Below, one piece after another: positions 1 to 7,731 of a DNA stretch of 51,976 nucleotides. This DNA is from JAJPXC01 sp964517875. GTDB taxonomy: Bacteria; Bacteroidota; Bacteroidia; Bacteroidales; Muribaculaceae. Position 1 is the first letter of the stretch; the number at the start of each line of letters is the position of its first letter. Under the pieces are notes generated by a model. It was not told the DNA's origin and made no database searches. It saw only the letters and a program-made list of their open reading frames with translations. The stretch spans positions 1-51,976 of the forward strand of contig CAZFEU010000009.1 of NCBI GenBank assembly GCA_964517875.1, written 5' to 3'. The position numbers were made by a program, and so were the translations under genes.

Positions 1-607
1 CGTTGTAGGGCGACACGCGCACCAGGCGGTGCACGCCGTTCTCGCTCTTGAGGTATCCGTAGGCGAAATCACCCTCGATGTTGATTGTGCACGACTTTAT
101 GCCGGCCTCGTCGCCATCGAGCAGGTTGGCTATCGATAGCTTGTAGCCATGCTTCTCGGCCCAGCGCATATACATGCGCATGAGCATCGAGGCCCAGTCC
201 TGGCTCTCGGTGCCTCCGGCGCCGGAGTTGATTTTGAGCACCACGCCCATCTTGTCCTCCTCGCGTCGAAGCATGTTGCGCAGCTCGAGCTTTTCGATTT
301 TGTCCATCGCGTCGGTGTATAGTGCGTCGAGCTCGGCTTCTTCCACAAGTTCCTCCTTGATGAAATCCCAGGCGAGCTCTACTTCCTCAACGGCTTTTGC
401 CACATCGGCATACCCTTCGATCCACTGCTGCAGGTCTTTTATTTTTTTCATCTGGGCCTGCGCCTCCTTGGGGTGTTCCCAGAAGTCGGGCACATGAGTG
501 CGGAGTTCCTCCTCCTCCACTTGGATTTTTTTGGAGTCGATGTCGAGGTAGTGATAAAGTGCGTCGCGACGTTGCTGAGCGTCCTTGAGCTGTTCCTGTG
601 TTATCAT
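1..607 (-). CDS. prfB: Peptide chain release factor 2 (5' part, runs off window)
   Basis: Encodes RF2, which recognises UGA/UAA stop codons on the ribosome. Only the first 202 codons are present. Seen: an N-terminal alpha-helical region, then the release-factor core with GAGGTESQDWASM (about residues 124-136) and ENGVHRLVRVSPYN at the window edge, both strongly conserved in RF2. The peptidyl hydrolysis GGQ motif lies beyond the window. The start ATG at 607-605 opens a frame that runs without a stop through the position (residues 20-22, TAC CTC GAC) where many bacteria have the CTT TGA C programmed frameshift, so this copy appears not to be autoregulated by frameshifting. A -7 box lies 18 nt upstream. 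No Shine-Dalgarno sequence is visible, as is usual in this phylum. Confidence 0.95.
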   Translation of the reverse strand, partial: MITQEQLKDAQQRRDALYHYLDIDSKKIQVEEEELRTHVPDFWEHPKEAQAQMKKIKDLQQWIEGYADVAKAVEEVELAWDFIKEELVEEAELDALYTDAMDKIEKLELRNMLRREEDKMGVVLKINSGAGGTESQDWASMLMRMYMRWAEKHGYKLSIANLLDGDEAGIKSCTINIEGDFAYGYLKSENGVHRLVRVSPYN

Positions 608-624
608 TATAGAGTAATTTTGCG

Positions 625-632
625 CGAAGATA
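625..632 (-). promoter_or_regulatory. -7 promoter box of prfB
   Basis: On the minus strand this reads TATCTTCG, one mismatch from the Bacteroidota -7 consensus TAnnTTTG, and ends 17 nt before the prfB ATG. A clean -33 TTTG at the expected spacing is not obvious. Confidence 0.5.
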
Positions 633-834
633 CGTGTTTTTTGTCAAAAAGTCAGCAAGAGCGACGAAGTGTTAAGTGTGAGTTGCATTGATGTGGATTG
701 TATAGACGGCGGTATAGGGTGAAGTCAGTGGTCCTGGTTGTGTTAACAATATTTAACAAATGGGGGGGGTAATTTGACGCATTTGTCATACATTTGTTTT
801 ATTATTTTAAATTCCAATCAAATAGCATCCATTT

Positions 835-3297
835 ATGCGAAAATTTTTATTTCTTTTGTTGCTCACATTGACGCTTCCCGTCATGGCACAAACTCTGGTC
901 CTTTCGACTCCCGATTTATTAACACCTATCTCTGAGGATAAACCCACTGAGGAGCCAGCCGGACTAAGAGAAGTTCCCGATGCCGACCGTCAGCGGGCTC
1001 AGGCCGCGATACCCGAGCAGCTCGCTGATGCCCAGTGGGGTGAATGGTATGAATACGATAAGGGTACTTTCTGCTACGGTTCAAACTACAGGTTGTTTTT
1101 CGATTCTTACACCACGCCGATGATTCTTGACCGCCGCGACGACCTGGGTGGTAGCGGCTACTCTCAGATACGATTCAATAAGCTTTTCGGCGACGTAGAC
1201 TTTATAGTATACCTTGACAACAATACCTCGACGATATCATGGGAGGAAATGGAGCTCCCTTACACCCATGAAGAAAGCACTTACGACGGTCATTATTTTC
1301 ATCTAAACTCTTTTTCAGGAAAGGAATGGTCGTTAAAGCGAGATATGTATCTACACTTTTGGTTTTGCATAATGCCTAATTACGGTTACAACTTTTCTGA
1401 CTGTTATTACAGATCCAGCCGCGTAATCACCGACTGGGCCTATTCCATGAAATGGGAGGGTTTAACCAACAACATGTGGTGCTACAACAACACCCAGACT
1501 GAGGCTGTGTTAAATTATACTCCCGACCCAAGAGTGAAGCGCGCTCAGTATCTATGGTATAATAGAGCCGACTATGCCTCTCTCGATCTATCGGAAGTGA
1601 CGAAATATAATCCGGATGCCGAAACGCTTAAAGTGGGGGAAAATTTGCTGCCATTCTTCGACGGAGCAGGATTATACGAATTATATATAGCTTTCTTTGA
1701 CGAAGAAAATGATGTGGTACTAACAGGCAGATATGTAGATGTCCGGTCCAATCTTTTCAACCCTGATGAATGGGAAGATGTGGGCATTGGTAAGTTTGAT
1801 CCAATACTGTTTGACGATTATAGACGTTATAGCTATTCGGAAATCATGTATTATGAGCCCGACGTAACCAGCTTCGAGCCATACGACGTGAAGGTAATAC
1901 GCCGTAAAGATACTCCCGAGATTATCCGTATAGTTAATCCGTTCAATACAGGCACACCGTTCGAAAATATCGATACAATCTATGGCATATTCAATGGGTA
2001 CTATGCTGAATATGATTACTATTACGATAATGAGACAATAATGGAAAATTATTGCTATCACGATCAGGATTACTTTATAGAAATTGATACGCGCGAAAAT
2101 GAGCTTGGAGAAATGCCGGTGAATGGCTATCTATTCAACGGGATTTATTCAACAAATTTAGGTTTGCCATTTAGTGGTTATGTCAAAATCAAAGACGGGG
2201 TAATGCGCGACTTTGCCAACGATTATATACTCACACTCCCAGGCTCGGAACCGAAGGAGCTAACTGTAGTGGATGTATTCTACAAAGATCACCGCACTAT
2301 AAATGAGATATTCTTCTCGGAAAAATACACCCAAAAGTCTTCACCGTGCGTGAAGGTTGACATTCCGTGGAATGTATATAAAGTTTCTGCCGCTTTAGTA
2401 AGCGCTGAGGATTATGACTCGGAGTCAACACCTAAGGATGTTATGGCAGGTAAGATTCCTAATACAAAAACAGAATATTATTTTGCTGGTACTTCAACTT
2501 ATAACTTTGATTTTGATTATCCCGACAAGCCTCAGTCTGACGTCCATGCCATCGCTTCTGACAACACAAACTACAAAATCGTAATTGTGTCAGCGTCGTC
2601 AAACGGAGACATACAACACGTAGCGGCCGTAGATCACGTCCGCTCGGACAATCCGGATGAATGCGTAAAAATCGGGACTGTAGAGTTCCTCGATCCCATT
2701 TTCCGTGCATATGGGCTTGAGGTGCCTATCAATGCAGATATTTATGAATATGCAGATCGTCCAGGGCTTCTCCGCATAGAAACGCCGTGGGAAAAATCTA
2801 AATATTTAATGTATCCATCTACGTTTGCATCCGTACTTGACACCCCCACCGACCTCATTATCGATGCCACCAATCCAGAAAAAGTTGAGATTATCTACGG
2901 TTGCGTCGGGTATGGTAGTCCTCGTAATGATTGCTATATGTGGCATGCTCTTGCCTATGGCACATACTATACAATACAAATAGATGCATGGCTGGGCGAT
3001 CCGGAATGCTACGGCCAATATGTAAAGGGGGACAATGAAGAAACCATAACATTCCCTCGTATGATATGTGCATCAATTGCCGAATATGGTGACACAAAAT
3101 TCAACCATATTTACGGTGATTCTCCTACTGTATTTACTATCACACGCGATCCTGGATCAGTAAATGAAATCGTCGTCGATGAATCTGACGTAGCCCCCGT
3201 ATATTACAACCTCCAGGGACAGCCGGTAGTCAATCCCGGTAATGGTATCTATATCGTGCGCCGCGGCACAAAAGTAACCAAGGAATACTTACGCTAA
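835..3297 (+). CDS. Large secreted protein with type IX-like C-terminal tail
   Basis: 820 residues, function not recognised. Residues 1-18 form a classical signal peptide (MRKFLFLLLLTLTLPVMA). The body is rich in Tyr, Asp and Asn and in beta-like segments, with no catalytic motif I can name; a repeated pattern of aromatic, acidic stretches suggests a surface beta-sandwich protein. The last 35 residues (VYYNLQGQPV, then NGIYIVRRGTKVTKEYLR) match the short C-terminal module common on secreted proteins of Prevotella and Muribaculaceae and resembling type IX secretion sorting signals. Two PorU-like sortase paralogues occur 14-22 kb away, which fits export by that route. It is monocistronic: a strong terminator follows at 3327-3371. 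A possible -7 box TACATTTG sits at 789-796 without a good -33 partner. Confidence 0.8.
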   Translation: MRKFLFLLLLTLTLPVMAQTLVLSTPDLLTPISEDKPTEEPAGLREVPDADRQRAQAAIPEQLADAQWGEWYEYDKGTFCYGSNYRLFFDSYTTPMILDRRDDLGGSGYSQIRFNKLFGDVDFIVYLDNNTSTISWEEMELPYTHEESTYDGHYFHLNSFSGKEWSLKRDMYLHFWFCIMPNYGYNFSDCYYRSSRVITDWAYSMKWEGLTNNMWCYNNTQTEAVLNYTPDPRVKRAQYLWYNRADYASLDLSEVTKYNPDAETLKVGENLLPFFDGAGLYELYIAFFDEENDVVLTGRYVDVRSNLFNPDEWEDVGIGKFDPILFDDYRRYSYSEIMYYEPDVTSFEPYDVKVIRRKDTPEIIRIVNPFNTGTPFENIDTIYGIFNGYYAEYDYYYDNETIMENYCYHDQDYFIEIDTRENELGEMPVNGYLFNGIYSTNLGLPFSGYVKIKDGVMRDFANDYILTLPGSEPKELTVVDVFYKDHRTINEIFFSEKYTQKSSPCVKVDIPWNVYKVSAALVSAEDYDSESTPKDVMAGKIPNTKTEYYFAGTSTYNFDFDYPDKPQSDVHAIASDNTNYKIVIVSASSNGDIQHVAAVDHVRSDNPDECVKIGTVEFLDPIFRAYGLEVPINADIYEYADRPGLLRIETPWEKSKYLMYPSTFASVLDTPTDLIIDATNPEKVEIIYGCVGYGSPRNDCYMWHALAYGTYYTIQIDAWLGDPECYGQYVKGDNEETITFPRMICASIAEYGDTKFNHIYGDSPTVFTITRDPGSVNEIVVDESDVAPVYYNLQGQPVVNPGNGIYIVRRGTKVTKEYLR

Positions 3298-3326
3298 TCT
3301 GACACACCACTAATCATAGCACTGAA

Positions 3327-3371
3327 GCACATCCGTCAACGCCAACGCTGTGACGGATGTGCCTGTTTTTT
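3327..3371 (+). terminator. Rho-independent terminator after the 835-3297 gene
   Basis: A perfect 12-bp stem, GCACATCCGTCA (3327-3338) with TGACGGATGTGC (3351-3362), has a 12-nt loop and is followed by CTG and six T. Confidence 0.9.
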
Positions 3372-3461
3372 GTCAAAAGGCAGCAGGCTCTGTAAAAGAT
3401 GCGCTAAATGTTAAAAGAACTTCACATACCCTAAGGTTAATTAAAATCTGTAGGGTGCCGC

Positions 3462-3492
3462 TTCGATAATTATGGCAGTATGCTTATCTTTG
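3462..3492 (+). promoter_or_regulatory. Promoter of the micro-membrane protein gene
   Basis: TATCTTTG at 3485-3492 is a perfect -7 box, and TTCG at 3462-3465 is a near match to the -33 TTTG with 19 nt between. It overlaps the first codons of the longest reading frame from 3480, so translation must begin further downstream. Confidence 0.7.
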
Positions 3493-3515
3493 CGGCTGAT
3501 AAATGCAGTGACTAC

Positions 3516-3671
3516 GTGAAAACATTGCTACTCACCATTGTGCTACTGGCAGCGGCGATAGTGCTGCTTGGCGTTAAGGTGCTGTTTGTCAAGGGTTCGA
3601 AATTTCCCTCGGGGCATGCCCACGACATAGCGGCGATGAGCAGGAGAAAGCGTAGTGCAGATAAAAAATAA
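3516..3671 (+). CDS. Small single-pass membrane protein
   Basis: 51 residues from a GTG start. The ATG at 3480 lies upstream of the -7 box (3485-3492) and cannot be in the mRNA, so GTG at 3516 is chosen. One hydrophobic helix (KTLLLTIVLLAAAIVLLGVK) is followed by VLFVKGSKFPSGHA and a basic tail. This architecture matches a widespread, uncharacterised Bacteroidales micro-protein family in which a helix is followed by a KGGKFPxxH-like motif; family membership is from memory of its usual pattern. It precedes the Skp-like lipoprotein gene by 24 nt and may be co-transcribed with it. No function can be assigned. Confidence 0.65.
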   Translation: MKTLLLTIVLLAAAIVLLGVKVLFVKGSKFPSGHAHDIAAMSRRKRSADKK

Positions 3672-3695
3672 AGTAATTATACTAATATATTTATA

Positions 3696-4325
3696 ATGAG
3701 AATTTTACAATTGTCGGTATGCCTGCTGCTCATGGCCTCGGCTATGGTAGGCTGCGGCAAATCAGATGACGAGGCCTCAAAGGACTCAAAAGAGGTACCT
3801 GAAATAAGCAAGACCGATAAGGACGGCAACGCACTTGCGGCGATCCGTTACTACGACGTTTCAAAGGTGATGGCGGAATATAACCTCGCCAAAGACTATA
3901 ACGAAGCCACAATGCGCTTGCAACGCAACTTCGAAAGCACTTATAAGACCCGTCAGGCTACCTTGCAGAAGGCGCAGGAAAGTTTCCAAACAAAGCTCAA
4001 CGGTGGCCAATTCGCAACGGAAGCAGAGGCAAAGGCAGCTTACGACCTGGTGATGCAGCAGCAAGCTAACGCAGCCAGCGAGTTAGATCGTCTACAACGC
4101 AATTCATTGGAACAGAGCGATAAGATGAGTCAGGAGGTTCAGGATTCAATCAACTCGGTGCTCACCGATCTTGGTTCAACCCACAAGCTTGATGCCATCT
4201 TTGCCATGTCGACCGACTCTATCCAGAACACTAACAAACTCCAGTACTTCAATCCCGAGCTCGACATCACCGACGCTGTGATTGAAGAGCTCAACAAGCG
4301 ATATACCAAGGTGGCCGACAAATAA
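3696..4325 (+). CDS. OmpH/Skp-like periplasmic chaperone lipoprotein
   Basis: 209 residues. The signal peptide ends in a lipobox, MVGC at residues 17-20, so the protein should be lipidated. A short charged linker follows, then an OmpH/Skp-type domain: a beta strand (AIRYYDVSKVMAEYN), a long amphipathic coiled coil (about residues 65-155) rich in Gln, Ala and Lys, and a closing region DAIFAMSTDSIQNTNKLQY typical of the family's small trimerisation body. Skp proteins hold unfolded outer-membrane proteins in the periplasm. Bacteroidales carry several such paralogues, and a lipidated one is a common variant. The promoter is probably that of the preceding micro-protein gene. It is followed by a terminator at 4458-4492. 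Confidence 0.8.
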   Translation: MRILQLSVCLLLMASAMVGCGKSDDEASKDSKEVPEISKTDKDGNALAAIRYYDVSKVMAEYNLAKDYNEATMRLQRNFESTYKTRQATLQKAQESFQTKLNGGQFATEAEAKAAYDLVMQQQANAASELDRLQRNSLEQSDKMSQEVQDSINSVLTDLGSTHKLDAIFAMSTDSIQNTNKLQYFNPELDITDAVIEELNKRYTKVADK

Positions 4326-4457
4326 GAGGCGCCCTCCCCACCCATTCTCACAACAGATTATTCTCAACAGCACCATATTTCTGATACATTCGTAATCGTA
4401 CACATTCCCAAGCCGGGGGCGACCCCCAACTATCCCCCCGGCAAATTTCCCCAACCT

Positions 4458-4492
4458 TAGAGGCCGTCCGCGAGGATAGCCTCTATTTTTTT
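4458..4492 (+). terminator. Terminator after the Skp-like gene
   Basis: The stem TAGAGGC (4458-4464) pairs with GCCTCTA (4479-4485) and is followed directly by seven T. Confidence 0.75.
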
Positions 4493-4535
4493 GCACCCTC
4501 ACCTGAGTGGGACAAGTCGGTGTAGCCGCAAACGC

Positions 4536-4583
4536 TTTGAGGAGTTGCGTCGAAACATGATGTTTTCGTCGCAACTCCTCAAA
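4536..4583. repeat. Long inverted repeat
   Basis: TTTGAGGAGTTGCG (4536-4549) is perfectly complementary to CGCAACTCCTCAAA (4570-4583). After a T-T mismatch the pairing continues through CGAAAC/GTTTTCG, leaving a loop of about 5 nt. It is not followed by a T-run on either strand, so it is not an ordinary intrinsic terminator. Confidence 0.75.
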
Positions 4584-4635
4584 ATCTGTCTGAAGTTATT
4601 TAGTATGCTGATAAAGGTTTAATGCGGGAGTGCTA

Positions 4636-5214
4636 TTACTTCTTGTTTTTCTTGTCTTTCTTGTCTTTGGGGGTGTTGGGAGCCTGGGATTTAGCTTTGT
4701 CTTTGTCGCCCTTTTTATCCTTGTTGATCATTTGGCCGTGGTGCGACTGGCCGTGGCGGCATTTGCCATCGAGCTTTCCTGCTTTGCCACCTTGTGGCTG
4801 AGCCACTACGATGTTCTCAAGGTAGGTGACATACTGCTCAGGGGTGAGTATCGACTGCAACTGCTTGAGATACTCGCGTTGTGCTTCCTGACGAGCGGCC
4901 ATGCGCTCGGCTTTGGTGTTGGCGTCTTTAGCTGCCTGCTGTGCCTTGGCCTGTTCGCATTTTGCTTTAGCGTCGGCCTTGAGCTGATTAACTGATGCTT
5001 GCTGCTCAGGGGTGAGGAGAATGCCTTCAAAGGCGATTTCCTCCATGTTGGTAGGACGGTAACGCTTGTCCTGAGGTCCTTGGGGTCCGCGGGCTCCAAC
5101 GCATTGAGCATTGTCGGCTGATGAGTTGGTGCATTCGTCGGGACACTGTGCAAAGGCGCTGAAACCAAAGATTGAGGCCATTGCCACCGAAAGGATCATG
5201 AATTTCTTTTTCAT
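4636..5214 (-). CDS. Spy/CpxP-like periplasmic protein
   Basis: 192 residues with a cleavable signal peptide (residues 1-22, ending SAFAQ). The core is a long basic and Ala/Gln-rich helix pair. It contains two LTPEQ motifs (GILLTPEQQASVNQL around residue 66 and SILTPEQYVTYL around residue 122), the hallmark of the Spy/CpxP LTxxQ family of periplasmic chaperones and stress sensors. The C-terminus (about residues 142-192) is unusual: it is rich in His, Cys and Lys (CRHGQSHHGQ, then repeated KDK blocks) and may bind metal or be disordered. A collagen-like GARGPQGPQ lies near residue 41. It is monocistronic and convergent with the Skp-like gene. Chaperone activity is inferred from the family. Confidence 0.75.
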   Translation of the reverse strand: MKKKFMILSVAMASIFGFSAFAQCPDECTNSSADNAQCVGARGPQGPQDKRYRPTNMEEIAFEGILLTPEQQASVNQLKADAKAKCEQAKAQQAAKDANTKAERMAARQEAQREYLKQLQSILTPEQYVTYLENIVVAQPQGGKAGKLDGKCRHGQSHHGQMINKDKKGDKDKAKSQAPNTPKDKKDKKNKK

Positions 5215-5348
5215 AGTCGTATGGGTTTTTATAGTTAGATTAATAATTTCGTATTTCGTTTTACTGATTATATGACGCTGCAGGGCGCAAAAGGTTTATT
5301 TGCGCTGAGGTGATTATAACGTTGTTTAACTTATTGGTTAAATGATGA

Positions 5349-5954
5349 TTATTTCTTGAAAAAATCCTTTAACGCCTGATACACCCTCCTCACGGGTAGC
5401 CCCATGACGTTGTAATATGAGCCGTCGATGCCTGTGATGCCGACGGCGCCTATCCACTCTTGGATGCCGTAAGCGCCGGCTTTATCCATTGGGCGGTAGC
5501 GGTTTACGTAGTAGTCGATTTCGCTGTCGGTGAGTGGGGCGAAGGTGACGGCGGTGGTGACGGCGAAGGTGTGCACTCGCTTGTCGTCGGCTATAGTTAC
5601 GCCGGTAGTCACCTGGTGGGTGCGTCCACTCAGCTGGCGTAGCATACGGCGGGCATCGGCTTCGTCGCGGGGCTTTCCGAGCACGGCGCCGTCGACTATC
5701 ACCACGGTGTCGGCAGTGATGAGTATGTCGGCTGGGGCAAGCGTGGGGCGATATGCGTCGGCCTTGAGGCGCGAGAGGTATTCGGGCACTTGGTGCGCTT
5801 CGAGCTCCGGGGGGTATGTTTCATCTACCTCAATAGCGGCGGGTCGGGTAAAGGGTATGTCGAGCATGGTCATCAGTTCCTGGCGGCGGGGCGATGCGCT
5901 TGCCAGGAGGATGCGCCGACCTTCGAGATGCGACAGTGTAGGTGGAAGACTCAT
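5349..5954 (-). CDS. maf: Maf-family nucleoside triphosphate pyrophosphatase
   Basis: 201 residues. Maf proteins hydrolyse non-canonical or excess NTPs (dTTP/UTP in the YhdE type) to NMP and pyrophosphate. Seen: ILLASASPRRQELM near the N-terminus (Maf motif SxSPRR), VDETYPPE, ADTVVIVDGAVLGKPRD (the D-T-V and KP residues of the active site) and the closing DKAGAYGIQEWIG...VMGLPV. The start is the ATG at 5954, which overlaps the kdsC stop as ATGA; an in-frame extension to 6101 would run inside kdsC and lacks family similarity. It is the last gene of the five-gene minus-strand operon that starts at 8757. Confidence 0.95.
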   Translation of the reverse strand: MSLPPTLSHLEGRRILLASASPRRQELMTMLDIPFTRPAAIEVDETYPPELEAHQVPEYLSRLKADAYRPTLAPADILITADTVVIVDGAVLGKPRDEADARRMLRQLSGRTHQVTTGVTIADDKRVHTFAVTTAVTFAPLTDSEIDYYVNRYRPMDKAGAYGIQEWIGAVGITGIDGSYYNVMGLPVRRVYQALKDFFKK

Positions 5955-6481
5955 AGTCCGTAAGCTTCGTTGGTTGACTCCCATGTGCCTTGGGCTTTCA
6001 TTATCTCCTCGATCAGGTCGCGTGCCACGCCATAGCCGCCGATGGCCGGACTTATGTAAGATGCCATAGCTAAAACATCGGACACAGCATCGGCCGGACA
6101 AACCGACAGACCTACAAGGCGCATCGGCTCGACATCGGGCACGTCATCGCCCACGTAGGCCACTTCCTGTGGCATGAGTGAGTGCCGCTCCATCCAGCGG
6201 TGGAGGGCAGTGACCTTGTCAAGGCTCCCCAGGTACATGTCGTCGCCGCTAATGCCGATTCCCTCGAATCGCCGGCGCACCGACTCGGTGTCGGCGCCGC
6301 TGATAAGTGCCAGGTGGTATCCGCACTTTACGGCCTGCACCATTGAGTAGCCATCGCGCAGGTTGGCCATGCGGCAGGGTATGCCGTCGCGGTCCATTGG
6401 CACGGTGGCGGGTGAAAGCACGCCGTCAACGTCGAAAGCTATACCTTTGATAAGTTTCAGGTCGTAGTCAATCTTGCTCAT
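5951..6481 (-). CDS. kdsC: 3-deoxy-D-manno-octulosonate 8-phosphate phosphatase (KdsC-like HAD)
   Basis: 176 residues, a C0-type HAD phosphatase. Seen: the nucleophile motif FDVDGVLSPA (residues about 16-25), LALISGAD (motif II), K127-type Lys in SLDKVTALH, and VGDDVPDVEPM (motif IV acid pair), followed by the KdsC-specific end with GGYGVARDLIEEIMKAQG. KdsC releases phosphate from KDO-8-P to make KDO for the lipopolysaccharide inner core. Its stop overlaps the Maf start by 4 nt, and its start overlaps the upstream DUF2520 gene by 14 nt, so translation is probably coupled. Assignment to KdsC rather than a sialic-acid (Kdn9P) relative rests on length and motifs. Confidence 0.88.
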   Translation of the reverse strand: MSKIDYDLKLIKGIAFDVDGVLSPATVPMDRDGIPCRMANLRDGYSMVQAVKCGYHLALISGADTESVRRRFEGIGISGDDMYLGSLDKVTALHRWMERHSLMPQEVAYVGDDVPDVEPMRLVGLSVCPADAVSDVLAMASYISPAIGGYGVARDLIEEIMKAQGTWESTNEAYGL

Positions 6482-7178
6482 ATTCCTTGATGATGTGATG
6501 CGATAATATGCTGTAAATCTGGGCTAAATCGGGAGGCAGCGAGTCGATGTGCGATTGAATCACATTGATGTCGCCACGCCGGGCTGGCCCGGTCTGTGCG
6601 TTGTGTGGCCCTATTAGGGCTGCTTTGTCGAGCATCGCCTGAGCCAGTGGCACCATGGCCGTGAAGTCAACCCCCAGTGGGCGCAGCAGCCGGTCGGATA
6701 TGTCCCACAGATGGTTGGTGAAGTTGCAAGCCATTACGGCGGCGATGTGTAGCTGTCGGCGTTGGGCGCTGTCAGCGGTGTGTACGTTGTCGCTGATGCG
6801 GCGTGCCAACGACAATAGTTGGTCGGTTACTGTGTCAGATGAGCCTTCGATAAATAAGGGTAGGTGGCTCCAGTCGACCGGCACTTCTTTAGTTAGGGTC
6901 TGCAAGGGGTAGAACACTCCGCAATGAGTTTTATGCTGGCTCAGTGCTGATAGCGGAATGCTTCCTGAGGTGTGTGCCCACACGCCCACATCGGGGGTGG
7001 AGGCGGCGATATTGGCTATTGCATCGTCGCTCACCGCCAATATATAATAATGTGCGTCGGTGGGAAGCTGGTCAACCGCATGCGATGAAACGTGGCGCAC
7101 CTCGGCTGCTGATTCAAGCGCTCTGAGCATATGCCATGCCACATTGCCCTGGCCTATTACCACTAACTTGGGCTTCAT
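6468..7178 (-). CDS. Rossmann-fold, DUF2520 domain protein
   Basis: 236 residues from the ATG at 7178. The N-terminal dinucleotide-binding motif is VVIGQGNVAWHM (residues 5-16), then a Rossmann-like half, and from about residue 130 the DUF2520 helical domain (RRQLHIAAVMACNFTNHLW, then LAQAMLDKAALIGPHNAQTGPARRGD). The fold resembles ketopantoate and pyrroline-5-carboxylate reductases, so an NAD(P)-dependent dehydrogenase activity is plausible, but no substrate is known for the family. In Bacteroidota it is commonly found beside kdsC and maf, as here. The start overlaps the nitroreductase stop by one base (TGATG). An upstream in-frame extension to 7226 is inside the neighbour and rejected. Confidence 0.85.
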   Translation of the reverse strand: MKPKLVVIGQGNVAWHMLRALESAAEVRHVSSHAVDQLPTDAHYYILAVSDDAIANIAASTPDVGVWAHTSGSIPLSALSQHKTHCGVFYPLQTLTKEVPVDWSHLPLFIEGSSDTVTDQLLSLARRISDNVHTADSAQRRQLHIAAVMACNFTNHLWDISDRLLRPLGVDFTAMVPLAQAMLDKAALIGPHNAQTGPARRGDINVIQSHIDSLPPDLAQIYSILSHHIIKEYEQD

Positions 7179-7723
7179 CAGTCTTGCTGCTGGGGTTGCC
7201 ACTGACCGATATGGACTTTCTCCCAAAGGAGCTTGTCGGTGGCCTGTGGCTTACGCACCTCGTCGGGGTGGCCTATGGTGATAACGCACAGCACAGGGAG
7301 GTTGCGGGGCATCTGGAGCAACTCCTGGATGTAGTCGCTGGCAGGAACGCCGTCGGCGCCATAGCGGTCGCGCACCTCTATCCAGCAAGAGCCCAGATTG
7401 AGGTCGGCTGCCTGGAGCTGGATGTATGAAGCGGCAATCGATGCGTCCTCAATCCACGCTTCGGAGAGCTCGGGGTCGGCGGCTACCACGATGGCGAGCG
7501 GAGCCTTGGCTATTGGCATAGCACCGGCCGACTTGCAATGACTGAGCTTCTCGAGCACTTCGGGGTCCTCGACAGCGATGAACTGCCAGGGGCGTGAATT
7601 TTTAGATGTCGGAGCCATAAGTGCGGCTTCGAGTATGAGGCGCACCTGGTCGGGATCGATGGGCTGAGGGGTGTATCGCCTGATGCTGCGGCGATTGATG
7701 ATAAGTTGATGAATGTCGGTCAT
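7178..7723 (-). CDS. Nitroreductase-family flavoprotein
   Basis: 181 residues from MTDIHQLI. Seen: the FMN phosphate-binding NRRSIRRYTPQPI near the N-terminus, APTSKNSRPWQFIAVED (the SxxNxQPWxF-type flavin motif), and a central region SIAASYIQLQAADLNLGSCWIEVRDR typical of small one-domain nitroreductases. These FMN enzymes use NAD(P)H to reduce nitro compounds, quinones or flavins; the substrate cannot be told. The ATG at 7723 is preferred because it begins 9 nt after the upstream stop and matches the usual family start; ATGs at 7744 and 7750 would overlap the upstream gene. It is the second gene of the operon starting at 8757. Confidence 0.87.
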   Translation of the reverse strand: MTDIHQLIINRRSIRRYTPQPIDPDQVRLILEAALMAPTSKNSRPWQFIAVEDPEVLEKLSHCKSAGAMPIAKAPLAIVVAADPELSEAWIEDASIAASYIQLQAADLNLGSCWIEVRDRYGADGVPASDYIQELLQMPRNLPVLCVITIGHPDEVRKPQATDKLLWEKVHIGQWQPQQQD

Positions 7724-7731
7724 AAGAGCAT

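Larger units (their letters stand above)
4326..4635. other. Convergent intergenic region with terminator and palindrome
   Basis: 310 bp between two convergent genes. It contains a Rho-independent terminator (4458-4492), a near-perfect long palindrome (4536-4583) and a GC-rich inverted repeat GCCGGGGG...CCCCCCGGC around 4413-4443. I see no gene in it. Confidence 0.6.

Noticed and set aside
4630..4995. 121-codon hydrophobic plus-strand frame
   Set aside because: Antisense to the Spy-like gene; the Leu/Val-rich look comes from reading its Lys/Gln-rich codons backwards.
5530..6069. 179-codon plus-strand frame
   Set aside because: Antisense to maf and kdsC, with Ser/Arg-rich composition typical of a shadow frame in GC-rich genes.
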